Assembly (NCBI GenBank): GCA_026770575.1
Contig: MU657305.1
Location: 97,918 to 122,898, forward strand
From: Pelagophyceae sp. CCMP2097
Lineage: Eukaryota > Sar > Pelagophyceae
DNA: 24,981 bases
Direction: 5' to 3'
Shown here: positions 1 through 8,329 of the stretch, one piece after another
Numbering within the stretch: the stretch's first letter is position 1
Layout of the letters: each line of letters starts with the position of its first letter
Position numbers and translations under genes: made by a program
Notes under the pieces: model-generated
Databases searched by the model: none
Told to the model about the DNA's origin: nothing
The model's input: the letters and a program-made list of their open reading frames with translations, nothing else

Positions 1-472
1 CGCAGCCACCTTTTGCTTTAGTTGCTTTAAAAACAACCGTTGTTCCTAGGGCGAGCGCACTCGGTCATGAGACTCTATGGACAACCGCTGGGGCATGTCT
101 ATAGTCCCAAAAATGAGTTCTATACCCTTTCTCATTTTTTGTGTTCTATTGTACTGCTATGCGCCGCTAACTTATAGTTTTCGGCGTTTTACTACACTCA
201 CTCGATACCTCTTGACCATACATACACGCGCAAATGCACGAGAGGGTTTTGAGGGTACTAGACCCCACCGATCTACAGCCTCGCGTCAATGTAAATCTAT
301 CGCCGAAAAATAACTGGCGAAAAAAAATAAAAATAAAAAATTGGAATCTGTACACGCGACATACGCAGCGGCGCGAACGAGCCGGTTACTTCAGTCCAAT
401 GGCAATCAACGAACAAAAATATACCAGTCTGAAAAAGTTCTTTTGACAGTTACGAACCAATAGGAAATTCCT
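1..472. other. AT-richer flank, no gene seen
   Basis: Short open frames exist on both strands but none looks like a known protein and none shows a convincing domain or exon series. The stretch is noticeably richer in A and T than the coding part of the window, with A-runs near 320-345. It lies downstream of the ARP1 stop codon (that gene runs leftwards), so part of it may be 3' untranslated sequence. Nothing else can be supported. Confidence 0.4.
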
Positions 473-515
473 AAATCCTTAAATAGTAATAGCAGCCGGC
501 CCCTACGGGGCCCTG
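473..515 (+). repeat. 43-bp direct repeat, copy 1
   Basis: The unit begins AAATCCTTAAATAGTAATAG and ends in a hairpin-forming GGCCCC-TAC-GGGGCC. It matches the copy at 545-587 with two substitutions. A diverged copy on the opposite strand lies at 23826-23865, so this is a dispersed repeat rather than a purely local duplication. Function unknown. Confidence 0.8.
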
Positions 516-544
516 AACAAACAAACGTTCTCACAAGTTTAAAC

Positions 545-587
545 AAATCCTTAGATAGTAATAGGAGCCGGCCCCTACGGGGCCCTG
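545..587 (+). repeat. 43-bp direct repeat, copy 2
   Basis: Second copy of the unit at 473-515, starting 72 bp later and ending 13 bp before the ARP1 stop codon on the opposite strand. It carries the same GGCCCC-TAC-GGGGCC palindrome, here followed by GGGCCC sequence. Seen from ARP1, both copies lie in the probable 3' untranslated region, so a role in transcript-end formation is possible but not shown. Confidence 0.8.
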
Positions 588-600
588 CGGGCCCTGGTTG

Positions 601-2329
601 TCAGAGCGCCCTGGCGGAGAAGATGCGGGCGCCGTGCTCCTCAAAGTCGGCTCTGGAGACCCACATGGTGCGGAAGGAGGGGAGCGAGGCCAGAATGGAG
701 CCACCGACCCAAGTCGAAAGCTGACGCTCTGGAGGCGCGTGGATCCTGATCTTCGCGTGCGGCGGCAGTTTGGAACGCAGCTCCTTCAAAAGACGCTCCC
801 CAAAGCCGGGGAAGAGCGTCGACCCGCCTAGGAAGAGCGGAGTTTGGTGTGTAGAGTCTATCAAGGGCCGCGGACTCACCTGCTAAAACGATCTGCGAGT
901 ACAGAGTAGCTCGCAAGTCCAAGTCCGCCTTCAGCGCCGCTAGAGCGACGACGGTGTGCACGCCGCCGGCTTCACTCCCGACGAGTTGAGGGTCAAAAAG
1001 AACTTCCGGCGCCCTAAACCTTTCAGCGCCCAGCTCCACCGTTGACCCATCTGGCAGCGTGTGCAGCATGGCCTGCGGCGCAGACGAGTTGGGCGCGTCG
1101 GCGCCGCGCCGGTTGCCCGCTGCCGCGCCCAAGGCGGCGAACGCGTGCTCGTCCTTTGCGGGGTCCAACGCGACGTAGCACCGCCGCTCCTTGATCTCTC
1201 GAGCAATGTCGCGCTCCGCACTCGTCGAGAGGACGCAGTCGGCTCTGCGCAGGAGCAACGTCAGCCGGTCGCCGACGTCCCTGCCGGCGACGTCCATTCG
1301 GGTGACGGCGTGCGGGACCGCGAAGCCCTCGTACACGGGCACGGCGTGCGCGACGCCGTCGCCGACGTCCAAGACGAGGCCCGTCGTCCGGCCGGACGCG
1401 TATAAAGAGAGGATAGCCTGCGGGGCGAGGTAGAGAGCAGGCACATTAAAGTGCTCGAAGAGCATCTCCGCCGCCAGCTCCCGGTGCCGAGCCGCGTTCA
1501 GAGGCGCCTCCGTGAGCAGCAGAGGGTGCGCGTCCGACCTACACCCCGTGGGATGATATCCCCGACCCTCTGATGACAGTGCCGCGTCGAGTTTGCCGGC
1601 CGGACACTGCTTTATACGGCCGGCCGAGTCCGTCGTCCGAGTAGACGTGGGCCCAGACGCGCTCCATGTCGGCCCAGTCCTCGACCATGCCGCGCGCCAT
1701 GGGCTGAGAGAGCCGCAAAGCGCCGCGGTGCGCTCTTGCGCGCACGCCGACAAAGACGTCCGAGCCCTCGAGCCTGCGAGTGAAAGGCGTCGGGCACGCA
1801 ACGAGGCAACCCCGCGTGCCAAACAGATCAGACGAGGCCCGCTCGAGCGTGCGCCGCCTCGCATCGAGGGCCGGACTCCGTGCAGGGCTTCGGTCCTCGA
1901 TTGGCCCTCGATCGGCACAGGGCTCGGATCGGGGTTCGCGGGCGCCGGCACGCGCGCGCCGCCGGGCATCATGCGCACGTGCTTCGCGCGGCCGACCTGT
2001 AAGCGGAGTTTCGTGGAATAGACGCATACACGTCGCTCCGCCATGGTCCAACACGCACGGCAGACGCGAAGACGGCCGTCGGCCGGTCGCCGCCTGCGTG
2101 CGAGCGCTCGAGCGACGCAGTCGACGTCGCAGCAGAGGAGCCCGGTCTCAATCCGAGGGTCGGTCCCAGCCGCCGCGGGGCCTCTCTGGTGGCCGTCTTC
2201 CGAGGGTGTTGGAAAGCGTCCCGCACCGGCCATGCCGGCCTTGATCACTCCAGTGCCGTTGTCGATGACGACGGGCTGCGACAGCAGCGCCCCGTCGCGC
2301 GACGCCGCCGACTCGGCCATGCTGGACAC
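601..2329 (-). CDS. ARP1: Actin-related protein 1 (centractin), dynactin subunit
   Basis: ARP1 forms the short filament of dynactin, the dynein activator. Six exons were placed by phase: 2329-2227, 2093-2059, 1996-1956, 1773-1618, 1538-880 and 827-601, giving about 406 residues against about 376 in animals. Recognisable segments in order are [15 protein letters not shown] (nucleotide loop), [51 protein letters not shown] (second phosphate loop), [28 protein letters not shown] and [19 protein letters not shown] and the [17 protein letters not shown] stretch favour centractin over conventional actin. The 35-base exon 2 restores the missing block between AGMAG and VGRAKH. An insertion of roughly 20-25 residues follows the KDE segment. 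The exon 3 to exon 4 junction keeps frame only with a GC donor at 1955, or with a one-base sequence error. An in-frame ATG at 2320 is an alternative start. It diverges from the WD40 gene. Confidence 0.88.
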
Positions 2330-2644
2330 CCGCCCGAGGAGCCCAGTCGTCGCGAACCGCTTAGATGTCCCGCTTCAAAAGCTCGGTAAGTTTTGAATTC
2401 GCTGAAGTCAAAGGAGGATTCAAATCCCTAGCTCCTAGTTCGAGAGTCGCGGAGTCCCGGAAATCGGAATCTTTGAATCGAAGTTTGATGAAAGTTGCTG
2501 GACAGTTCCTGACAGCTGTTCCTGACAGTCAGTGACAGCTGTTCCGACAGTTACACGTGCAGGCCCGGCCCCGCGCGGCGTCGAAACTCGGACCCGACCG
2601 GCGAGACGGCCCACCCCGGGTCTACAGGCCCGGCCACGGAGCCC
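2330..2644. promoter_or_regulatory. Divergent intergenic region ARP1 / WD40 gene
   Basis: About 315 bp separate the two outward-facing start codons, so both promoters should be here. From 2500 to 2550 there are repeated GACAGCTGTTCC and CCTGACAG words, including two CAGCTG E-box-like palindromes. No TATA box in a sensible position was identified. Any regulatory role is inference. Confidence 0.4.
2500..2550 (+). repeat. Short imperfect repeats of GACAGCTGTTCC / CCTGACAG
   Basis: The words GGACAGTTCC, TGACAGCTGTTCC, TGACAGT and TGACAGCTGTTCC follow each other closely, giving a locally repetitive, partly palindromic tract about 100 bp upstream of the WD40 start codon. Confidence 0.55.
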
Positions 2645-3736
2645 ATGCAGGTCACCGAGCGTGAAGCCCCGACGCGCACCGCCGCCTCCGCGCCGGCCCT
2701 CGCGGTATTCGAGCAGAGCGACCTCTTCACGATCATCCTCCGGCAGGCGGCATCGCCAGAGGGGCTGCTCGTCTCGAAGCAAGTCGCTCGCGATGCGCGG
2801 GCCGTGGGGCGGGCCGTGCGCAAGCTCGTCTGGCAGGACCTGACTATGAAGGGCCCCGCAATCTTCAAGGGACACGGAGGCCCCGTTACGTGCTGCGCGT
2901 TCTCGCCCGACGGCAAGCGTATCGTGACGGCGAGCAAAGACCGCACGGCGCGGCTCTGGGACGCCGAGACGGGCGCGCTGCTGGAGACGCTCGAGGGGCA
3001 CACAAGCGGCATCGAATGCTGCGCGTTCTCGCCCGACGGCAAGCGCATCGTGACGGCGAGCAGCGACGGCACGGCGCGGCTCTGCGACGCCGAGACGGGC
3101 GCGCTCCTGGTGACGCTCGAGGGGCTTACCCACTACCTCTTGAGCTGCTCGTTCTCGCCCGACGGCGAGCGCGTCCTCGCGGTGAGCGCCGACGGGACGG
3201 CGCAGCTCTGGAACGCCGAAACGGGCGCGCTGCATACGACGCTCGAGGGACCCAGCATCACCATCATCAGCTGCGCGTTCTCGCCCGACAGCAAGCGCGT
3301 CGTGACGGCGAGTGTGCAAGGCACGGCGTGGCTCTGCGACGCCGAGACGGGCGCGCTGACGTCGGTGACGACGCTCGAGGGGCATGCCGACTACCTCACG
3401 AGCTGCATATTCTCGCCCGACGGCACGCGCGTCGTGACGGCGAGCGAGGACGGGTCGGCGCGACTCTGCGATGCCGAGACGGGCGCGCGGCTCCTCAAGC
3501 TCGAGGGGCACGCCGGCTTCGTCGAATGCTGCGCGTTCTCGCCCGACGGCAAGCGCATATTGACGACGACGGCCGACTGGACGGCGCAGCTCTGGGACGC
3601 CGAGACTGGCGCGCTGCGGAAGACGCTCGAGGGACACGTCGCTGAAGTCTGGAGCTGCGCGTTCTCGCCCGAAGGCAAGCACGTCGTGACGGGCAACGGC
3701 GACGGGACGGCGCGGCTCTGGGACGCCGCTTTCTAA
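2645..3736 (+). CDS. Seven-blade WD40 beta-propeller protein, intronless
   Basis: The 363-residue product has an N-terminal segment of about 75 residues and then seven WD40 repeats of about 42 residues, enough to close one propeller. Each blade carries a CAFSPDGKRIVTAS-like strand pair, then DGTARLWDAETGAL and TLEGH. The repeats are very alike at DNA level (126-bp period), as in WD40 arrays that expand or are homogenised by recombination. In blades 2, 4 and 5 the W of WD is replaced by C (LCDAETGA). The N-terminal part (DLFTIILRQA, then GLLVSKQVARDARAV) is loosely F-box-like, so a substrate-adaptor role is possible but unproven. WD40 propellers are protein-interaction platforms and the specific function cannot be read. 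No intron is needed, unlike most neighbours. Start chosen at the first ATG of the frame. Confidence 0.85.
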   Translation: MQVTEREAPTRTAASAPALAVFEQSDLFTIILRQAASPEGLLVSKQVARDARAVGRAVRKLVWQDLTMKGPAIFKGHGGPVTCCAFSPDGKRIVTASKDRTARLWDAETGALLETLEGHTSGIECCAFSPDGKRIVTASSDGTARLCDAETGALLVTLEGLTHYLLSCSFSPDGERVLAVSADGTAQLWNAETGALHTTLEGPSITIISCAFSPDSKRVVTASVQGTAWLCDAETGALTSVTTLEGHADYLTSCIFSPDGTRVVTASEDGSARLCDAETGARLLKLEGHAGFVECCAFSPDGKRILTTTADWTAQLWDAETGALRKTLEGHVAEVWSCAFSPEGKHVVTGNGDGTARLWDAAF

Positions 3737-4157
3737 AGTTTGCGTGTTTGACACGGTGTTTGACCACTGCAGAGGGCGGCCCCTCTCGAATCGGGTTCGC
3801 GGGAGCTCCGCCAAGGGTGTAGATTCAAGCCCCCCGCACGCCGATGCGTATCTCGTCGCTCGGGCGCCCGTCGAGGGCCCTCGAGAGTCCTTTGGGCCGT
3901 CGGCGCAATCGTTGGTTCAAGAGTTTTGGACGTCACGCCGAGCCCGACAGTAGACAAGTTCGACACGAGACGGTGGGACTGTCCAGTTACGTATGAGACG
4001 GTGGGACTGTCATGTATGAGACTGTGGGAGTGGCAACGCGTGACGCGATTTTCCACCGTCGCAGCGGCGCCTTCAATTTCCGTCACGGAGCGCTTCCTCG
4101 GGAAATCGTGCGTTTGCGTCGGCGCGAGCGCGCCTTGGTAGCGGGGCTCGTGGGGCG
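3737..4157. other. Convergent intergenic region WD40 gene / Sel1 gene
   Basis: This 421-bp stretch lies between the 3' ends of two converging genes and should contain both 3' untranslated regions. Apart from the short tandem repeat at 3967-4033 I see no coding signal. Open frames here lack domain similarity. Confidence 0.5.
3967..4033 (+). repeat. Tandem repeat of GAGACGGTGGGACTGT, three copies
   Basis: Units start at 3967, 3995 and 4018 with the core GAGACGGTGGGACTGT. The third is diverged (GAGACTGTGGGAGTGG) and unit length falls from 28 to 23 bp. It lies in the 3' flanks of two converging genes; no function can be assigned. Confidence 0.75.
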
Positions 4158-5392
4158 TTAGGGCTCGTCCGGCCCGAGGATGTGCGCCGAGACGGGCGCG
4201 TCCTTGTTTTTTGCCTCTCGGTCCTTATTTTTGCGGTCTGGCCCTTCGTTGTCCGACGCGCTGCCGCCGCCGCCGGGCGCGTCCGGCGCCGCGTCGCCGC
4301 TGATCTGCGCGTGGATCTGCAGCAGCCGTTCGCTCTTCCGCCGCGCGTTGCGCAAGGCGCCCAGGCGCTCAGAAGCCCGCACGTGGCCGAGGTTCTCCGC
4401 AGTCTCAAACCTGAGAACGCGCATCGCGGAGCGCCATGGGCCCCCCAGCGTCCGAATGCACCACCTCATCGTGCCCAGTGATGGCTCTGTGGCGTCGGAC
4501 GCGGCGTTTCGCCAATGCGCGGCGAAGTCGAACCTCTCCGTTTCGTCCTCGCAGAAAATGTTGCCCTTCTCATACATCAGCCCGAGGTTGAACGCCGCTC
4601 TTGAATCCAAAAGCTCCGCCGCCTGCAAAGGCCGTCGACGCGGCCTCGTCGACGGAACACGCACCATTGTATAATACCGCTTGGCCGCCATAGGATTGAT
4701 CTTGAAACTTTCGTGGCCTTTCTCGTGGCAAAACCCAATCGCGTGCAGCGCGGCGGGGAACTTTTGCGCCGCCGACTTTTGCCACAAGTCTAGAGCGCGC
4801 GCGGGCTGAACTTTTTGGCCGAGGAGGCCGTGGAAGAGGACTCGGCCAAGGTTGTACCTACTTTTGCAGTGAAGGACGCAAAGGCGCTCACAAAACTCAC
4901 TGCGCTCGAGCGTCGCCGGCGGCGGCGGCTCTGGCGTAGAACCTGCGCGCCCGCTGCGGCTGGCGAGGCGAACACAGCCCGTTCTCGTAGTACTCGCCCA
5001 TGATACCCTGGGACTTTGCGTTCCTAGTCGACCGGAGATGACCGCACGTGCCTCGAGGCTCCCCCGCAGAAACGCCCCTTGATCCGTCGAGCTCACCCGA
5101 GTTCCATTGCAAATTTATGGAATTGAAAGGCATCAGTCTCGCTCGCCACGACCCCCAGCCCACCGCGCTCGAAGAGCAGCGCAATCTCGTGCAGCCGCTC
5201 CGCCGACGGCAGCGCGGAAGCGTCGCAATAACGCGTGAAACGCCCTACACAGTCGCCTCGAACCCCGCCAGGCGTGCCGAAGAAAGACGTACCGAGAGCG
5301 GGGTGCTGCATCAGGAACTGCGCAGCGATGCGCTGGATGGCCAGCTCGTCGGTCAAACCGGCGGCGCGCCCCTTGGTGGGCGACGCCGCCAT
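4158..5392 (-). CDS. Sel1-like repeat protein
   Basis: Sel1-like repeats are alpha-helical solenoids related to TPRs that scaffold complexes, for example in ER-associated degradation. Five exons in consistent phase are predicted: 5392-5097, 5023-4901, 4857-4665, 4622-4462 and 4410-4158, giving about 341 residues. After joining, typical motifs appear: YYENGLCSPRQPQRARRFYA, GDARAQYNLGRVLFHGLLG, AALHAIGFCHEKG, AAFNLGLMYEKGNIF and WFETAENLGHVRASERLG. Three introns are only 43, 42 and 51 bases long; the last two are multiples of three without stops, so they could be missed as introns. The C-terminal roughly 70 residues are low-complexity and rich in G, D, K and E. No signal peptide or membrane segment is evident, so this is probably not a HRD3/SEL1L orthologue. 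It starts 139 bp from the divergent desaturase gene. Exact function is unknown. Confidence 0.8.
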
Positions 5393-5531
5393 CGAGACCG
5401 TCCGAGCAACGCCCTTCCCCGGTCGGTAGTGTCTCAAACGTCCGAGTCTCTCTCTCGAATTTGTGGCCGCCCCACGTCAGAGGCCTCTTTCGCCGCCGCT
5501 TCCCCGCGCGCGTCGCGTGCGAAAAGCGACC

Positions 5532-6918
5532 ATGGGCAAGGGCGCGCGGTCCGCGGCTCCCTCGGAGAAGGAGGTGCTCATCGAGGGCCAGCTCTACGAC
5601 GTGTCCGACTTTCGGCACCCGGGCGGGTCCATCGTCAAGTTCCTCACGGGCAACGGCGATGCGTGCGACGCCGCGTCCGGGCGGCGGGGGGGCGGTTCGA
5701 GGGCGCCTTGAGCGGACTTGCAGCGAGCGTGAAGCGATGCCTTCGTGCCGTGGGACTGTGGAACTCCATCGAAGCGCGCCCTGTCACCGCTCACCCTGTA
5801 GGACGGACGCGTTCCAGGAGTTCCACGGGCGTTCGAAGAAGGCTGCGAAGATGCTCAAGTCGCTGCCGCACCGCGACGTGACGGCGGAGGTGTCGAAGAA
5901 GCGTTCGCACAACGGCCGCGAGGCGCTGGCAAAGGGCTACGCGGAGTTCCGCGCCGAGCTCAAGGCCGAGGGCTTCTTCAACCCCGTCGTCTCGGAAGTC
6001 GCGTACCGCCACGCAGAGGTCTTGGCCATGCACCTAATCGGCGCGTGGTTGATTTTGTGCACGTCGTACGTCAAGGCGGGCGTCGTCATGCTGGGCCTCG
6101 TCTCCGGCCGCTGCGGCTGGCTCATGCACGAGGGCGGCCACTACTCGCTCACCGGCGTCATCAAGGTGGACATGTTCCTGCAGGAGATGCTCTACGGGGT
6201 GGGGTGCGGCATGTCTGCCGCTTGGTGGCGCAACCAACATAATAAGCATCACGCCACCCCCCAAAAGCTCAAGCACGACGTCGACCTGGACACGCTCCCG
6301 TTGATGGCCTTCAACGCGAAGATCGCAGCCAAGGCCAAGGGGCCCATGAAGCTGTGGCTGAAGCTCCAGGGCGCGCTCTTCATCCCCGTCTCCTGTCTCC
6401 TCGTCGCTTTGGGCTGGCAAATCTACCTCCACCCGCGCCACTCGTTCCGCACGGGGCGCTACCGCGAGTTGGGCTTCATGGCCTTGCGCCAGATGCTGGC
6501 CTTTGGCGTCGTCTTGAAGGACTTCTCCTGGCCCGCGGCGGTGGGCACGTACTTGTGCTACGACTGGCTCGCCGCTTCCTACATCTTCACCAACTTTTCG
6601 CTTTCGCACACGCATCTCCCCGTCTCCGAGGCGGACGACTACTTGCACTGGGTCGAGTACGCGGCCAAGCACACGACCAACATCGCCCCGGGCCCCATTT
6701 GCAACTGGTGGATGGCCAACCTGAACTTCCAGGTCGAGCACCACCTCTTCCCTTCGATGCCGCAGTGCAACCACAAGATCATCTCGCCGAGGGTCAAGGC
6801 CTTCCTGGAGAAGCACGACTTGGTCTACGACGTCCGCCCATACTTCACCTGCTTGGGACAGACGCTGTTCAACCTCCACCAGGTCGGCAACGAGCAACAC
6901 TCCGTCAAGGTCAACTAG
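5532..6918 (+). CDS. Cytochrome b5-fused front-end fatty-acid desaturase (delta-5/delta-6 class)
   Basis: This ER membrane enzyme inserts a double bond between an existing one and the carboxyl end of a polyunsaturated acyl chain, taking electrons through its own cytochrome b5 domain. Exons 5532-5662 and 5802-6918 (GTGCGA donor, TAG acceptor) give 415 residues. The b5 domain has the haem motif HPGG at residue 29 and a second His in EFHGRS. The three His boxes are HEGGH (153-157), HNKHH (190-194) and QVEHH (354-358); Q replacing the first H of box three is the hallmark of front-end desaturases. Hydrophobic segments flank the boxes. The opening MGKG, the phrase VLIEGQLYDVSDFRHPGG and the overall layout resemble thraustochytrid delta-5 enzymes as I remember them, but regiospecificity cannot be settled by eye. 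All active-site ligands are present, so it is probably functional. Confidence 0.92.
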
Positions 6919-7262
6919 ACGCGCACCGGAGGCGGCCTGGAATACGCGCGCGCGAGGGAGACTCGTAAGAAATTCGATGCAAGTCCCACAACACTCTTCG
7001 CGGCGGCGGCCAGGGAGTCTTCGAACTGCGTAGAACACGAGCCCTCCACGAGCGAGGCTCCGCGCACCTCGATGCGCGGCGCCTCGGAAAGTTTTCTGGA
7101 TTTGATTTCGCTATTTCGAAAAACGCCATTAATTTTCGAAGAAAGTCAATTTTGTCAAACAATCTTCTACTAATCGTCTGGCCAAACAAATCCTTGCATT
7201 TTACGTCGTGCTCTGCAAGAATATTTGCCGCTGAGGGGCGTCGGGCGGCGGCCTCGGTTCGG
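6919..7262. other. Intergenic region after the desaturase, no gene seen
   Basis: This 344-bp stretch should contain the desaturase 3' untranslated region and the promoter of the next gene on the same strand. It has an AT-richer patch near 7100-7220, but no recognisable coding or RNA signal. Confidence 0.45.
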
Positions 7263-7837
7263 ATGGCGGACGTGGACGGCGACGCGCGGCAGCTCGTGCC
7301 CGCCTCGAAGCGCGCGAGACTCGCCGCGCTCCTCCGAGTCGGCGTCGCGACGTCTTTGCTGGTGCGTTTTCGCGCGCTTCTGCGAAATGTCACGCCGGCG
7401 CGCCCCGCGCGCGCCCCGCGGGGCGCCGGGCCGCAAACGCGACGCGGGAGAAAACGGGTTGCGCAAAATCCACCGAGTCAGATCGGGCTCGATCCCGCCA
7501 GAGGCCTTAGTGAGATTTGGCTCGATCCCACCAGGAGCTCTCGTCCGATCGTCTATGATTTCGCTAGCCCCGCCCGATTCTGCCGCAGGCGCGGTGCGTG
7601 CCGCGTGTCGCGGCATGGGGCACGTGGAACATCGTTTTGGACTTCCTCGGCCGCCGCGACCTCATCCGCCGCGCGCCCGCCGCCGCACCGCCCAGAGCGC
7701 TGCCCGCGCCGCCGCCGCCCGATGACGACGAAGACGAAGACGAAGATCACGACAACGAAGAAGAAGAAGAAGAAGAAGAAGACGAGGCAGACGACGAGGA
7801 CGACGGCGAGGACGACGCGCCAGAGACGCGGCTGTGA
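7263..7837 (+). CDS. Small hypothetical protein with polyacidic tail
   Basis: Predicted exons are 7263-7361 (starting MADVDGDARQLVPASKRARL) and 7589-7837, joined phase 0 across a GTGCGT donor and a CCGCAG acceptor, for about 115 residues. The second exon has a short hydrophobic-aromatic stretch, AAWGTWNIVLDFLGRRDL, faintly like an F-box start, then a proline-rich segment and about 35 residues that are almost all D and E. The gene lies on the same strand and in the same reading frame as the UBA-domain gene downstream. The bases around its stop read CT-GTGAGC, a possible donor, so it may be the 5' end of that gene; however I found no acceptor of matching phase. I do not recognise a family. Confidence 0.45.
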
Positions 7838-7888
7838 GCCCCCCGCCCCCCCGCGCGCGAAAGCGCGTCGTCACGGGTCTTGACGTAG

Positions 7889-8292
7889 GGCACGCGCCGT
7901 GGTGAGAAGACGCGCGTCGCCACAGATGGCTTGAAAGAGTGGCGCCTCCACGCGATTTGCTGCTGCGCGCCGCCCTTTGTCGGAGAGGCCCGGATCTGTC
8001 ACGCTTTTACGCAGGCGCTCTGCGCGGACCGCGCGCACGCTCTTGAGGCCGCAAACGTCGCAGAAAAGGCGGCGCTCTTCGCCATTGCGCGCGAGGGTGC
8101 CGCGCTTCGATCCGTCAGTCGTCCGAGTCTTCATGTTTTCCAACGAGTTTGCCTTGACGGGCGCGTGCCGTCGCGGCACGCGAGGACAGCTCCCCGATGC
8201 GACGCGACGCAGGCGTCGCTGCAGCGCGAGCGGCAGCGGTCCGCGGAAGTGTCGGCGAGCGCGGTAAGCCAACGATTCCGGAGAGGGTTCCA
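7889..8292 (+). CDS. Possible internal exon linking the acidic and UBA open frames
   Basis: An open frame follows the acceptor-like TTGACGTAG and reads helix-friendly sequence such as EWRLHAICC, ICHAFTQALCADRAHALEAA and EKAALFAIAREGA. It is in the same frame as both the upstream acidic protein and the downstream UBA protein. It ends at TAG 8327-8329, which would be removed if a 36-base intron (8294-8329, GTGTCG...GTAG) is spliced. That intron would be unusually short, so the exon is tentative. It could also be untranslated spacer; an antisense open frame at 7871-8428 covers the same bases. Confidence 0.3.
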
Positions 8293-8329
8293 CGTGTCGC
8301 AAGGAGCGCCTTTCCAACATGCGACGTAG

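Noticed and set aside
1060..2396. Several plus-strand open frames across the ARP1 gene
   Set aside because: ARP1 homology on the minus strand is continuous over six exons in correct phase; the plus-strand frames are shadows.
2405..2435. tRNA-like T-arm word GGATTCAAATCC
   Set aside because: No acceptor stem, D-arm or anticodon arm can be folded around it.
2869..3736. CRISPR-like regular spacing of about 126 bp
   Set aside because: The period and content are those of WD40 coding repeats, with no short palindromic repeat or unique spacers.
2435..3814. 459-codon minus-strand open frame opposite the WD40 gene
   Set aside because: It is a mirror of the near-identical WD40 units (repeating REPRRAV/ALAVGRERAA phrases) produced by codon bias and repeat structure; the plus-strand frame is a true WD40 protein.
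5655..5810. Possible GC-AG intron in the desaturase
   Set aside because: Careful phase counting shows that an ordinary GTGCGA donor at 5663 with the TAG acceptor at 5801 gives DATDAFQEFH exactly.
6034..7038. 334-codon minus-strand open frame opposite the desaturase
   Set aside because: It has no domain and its opposite strand carries all desaturase His boxes. In GC-rich DNA long antisense frames are expected.
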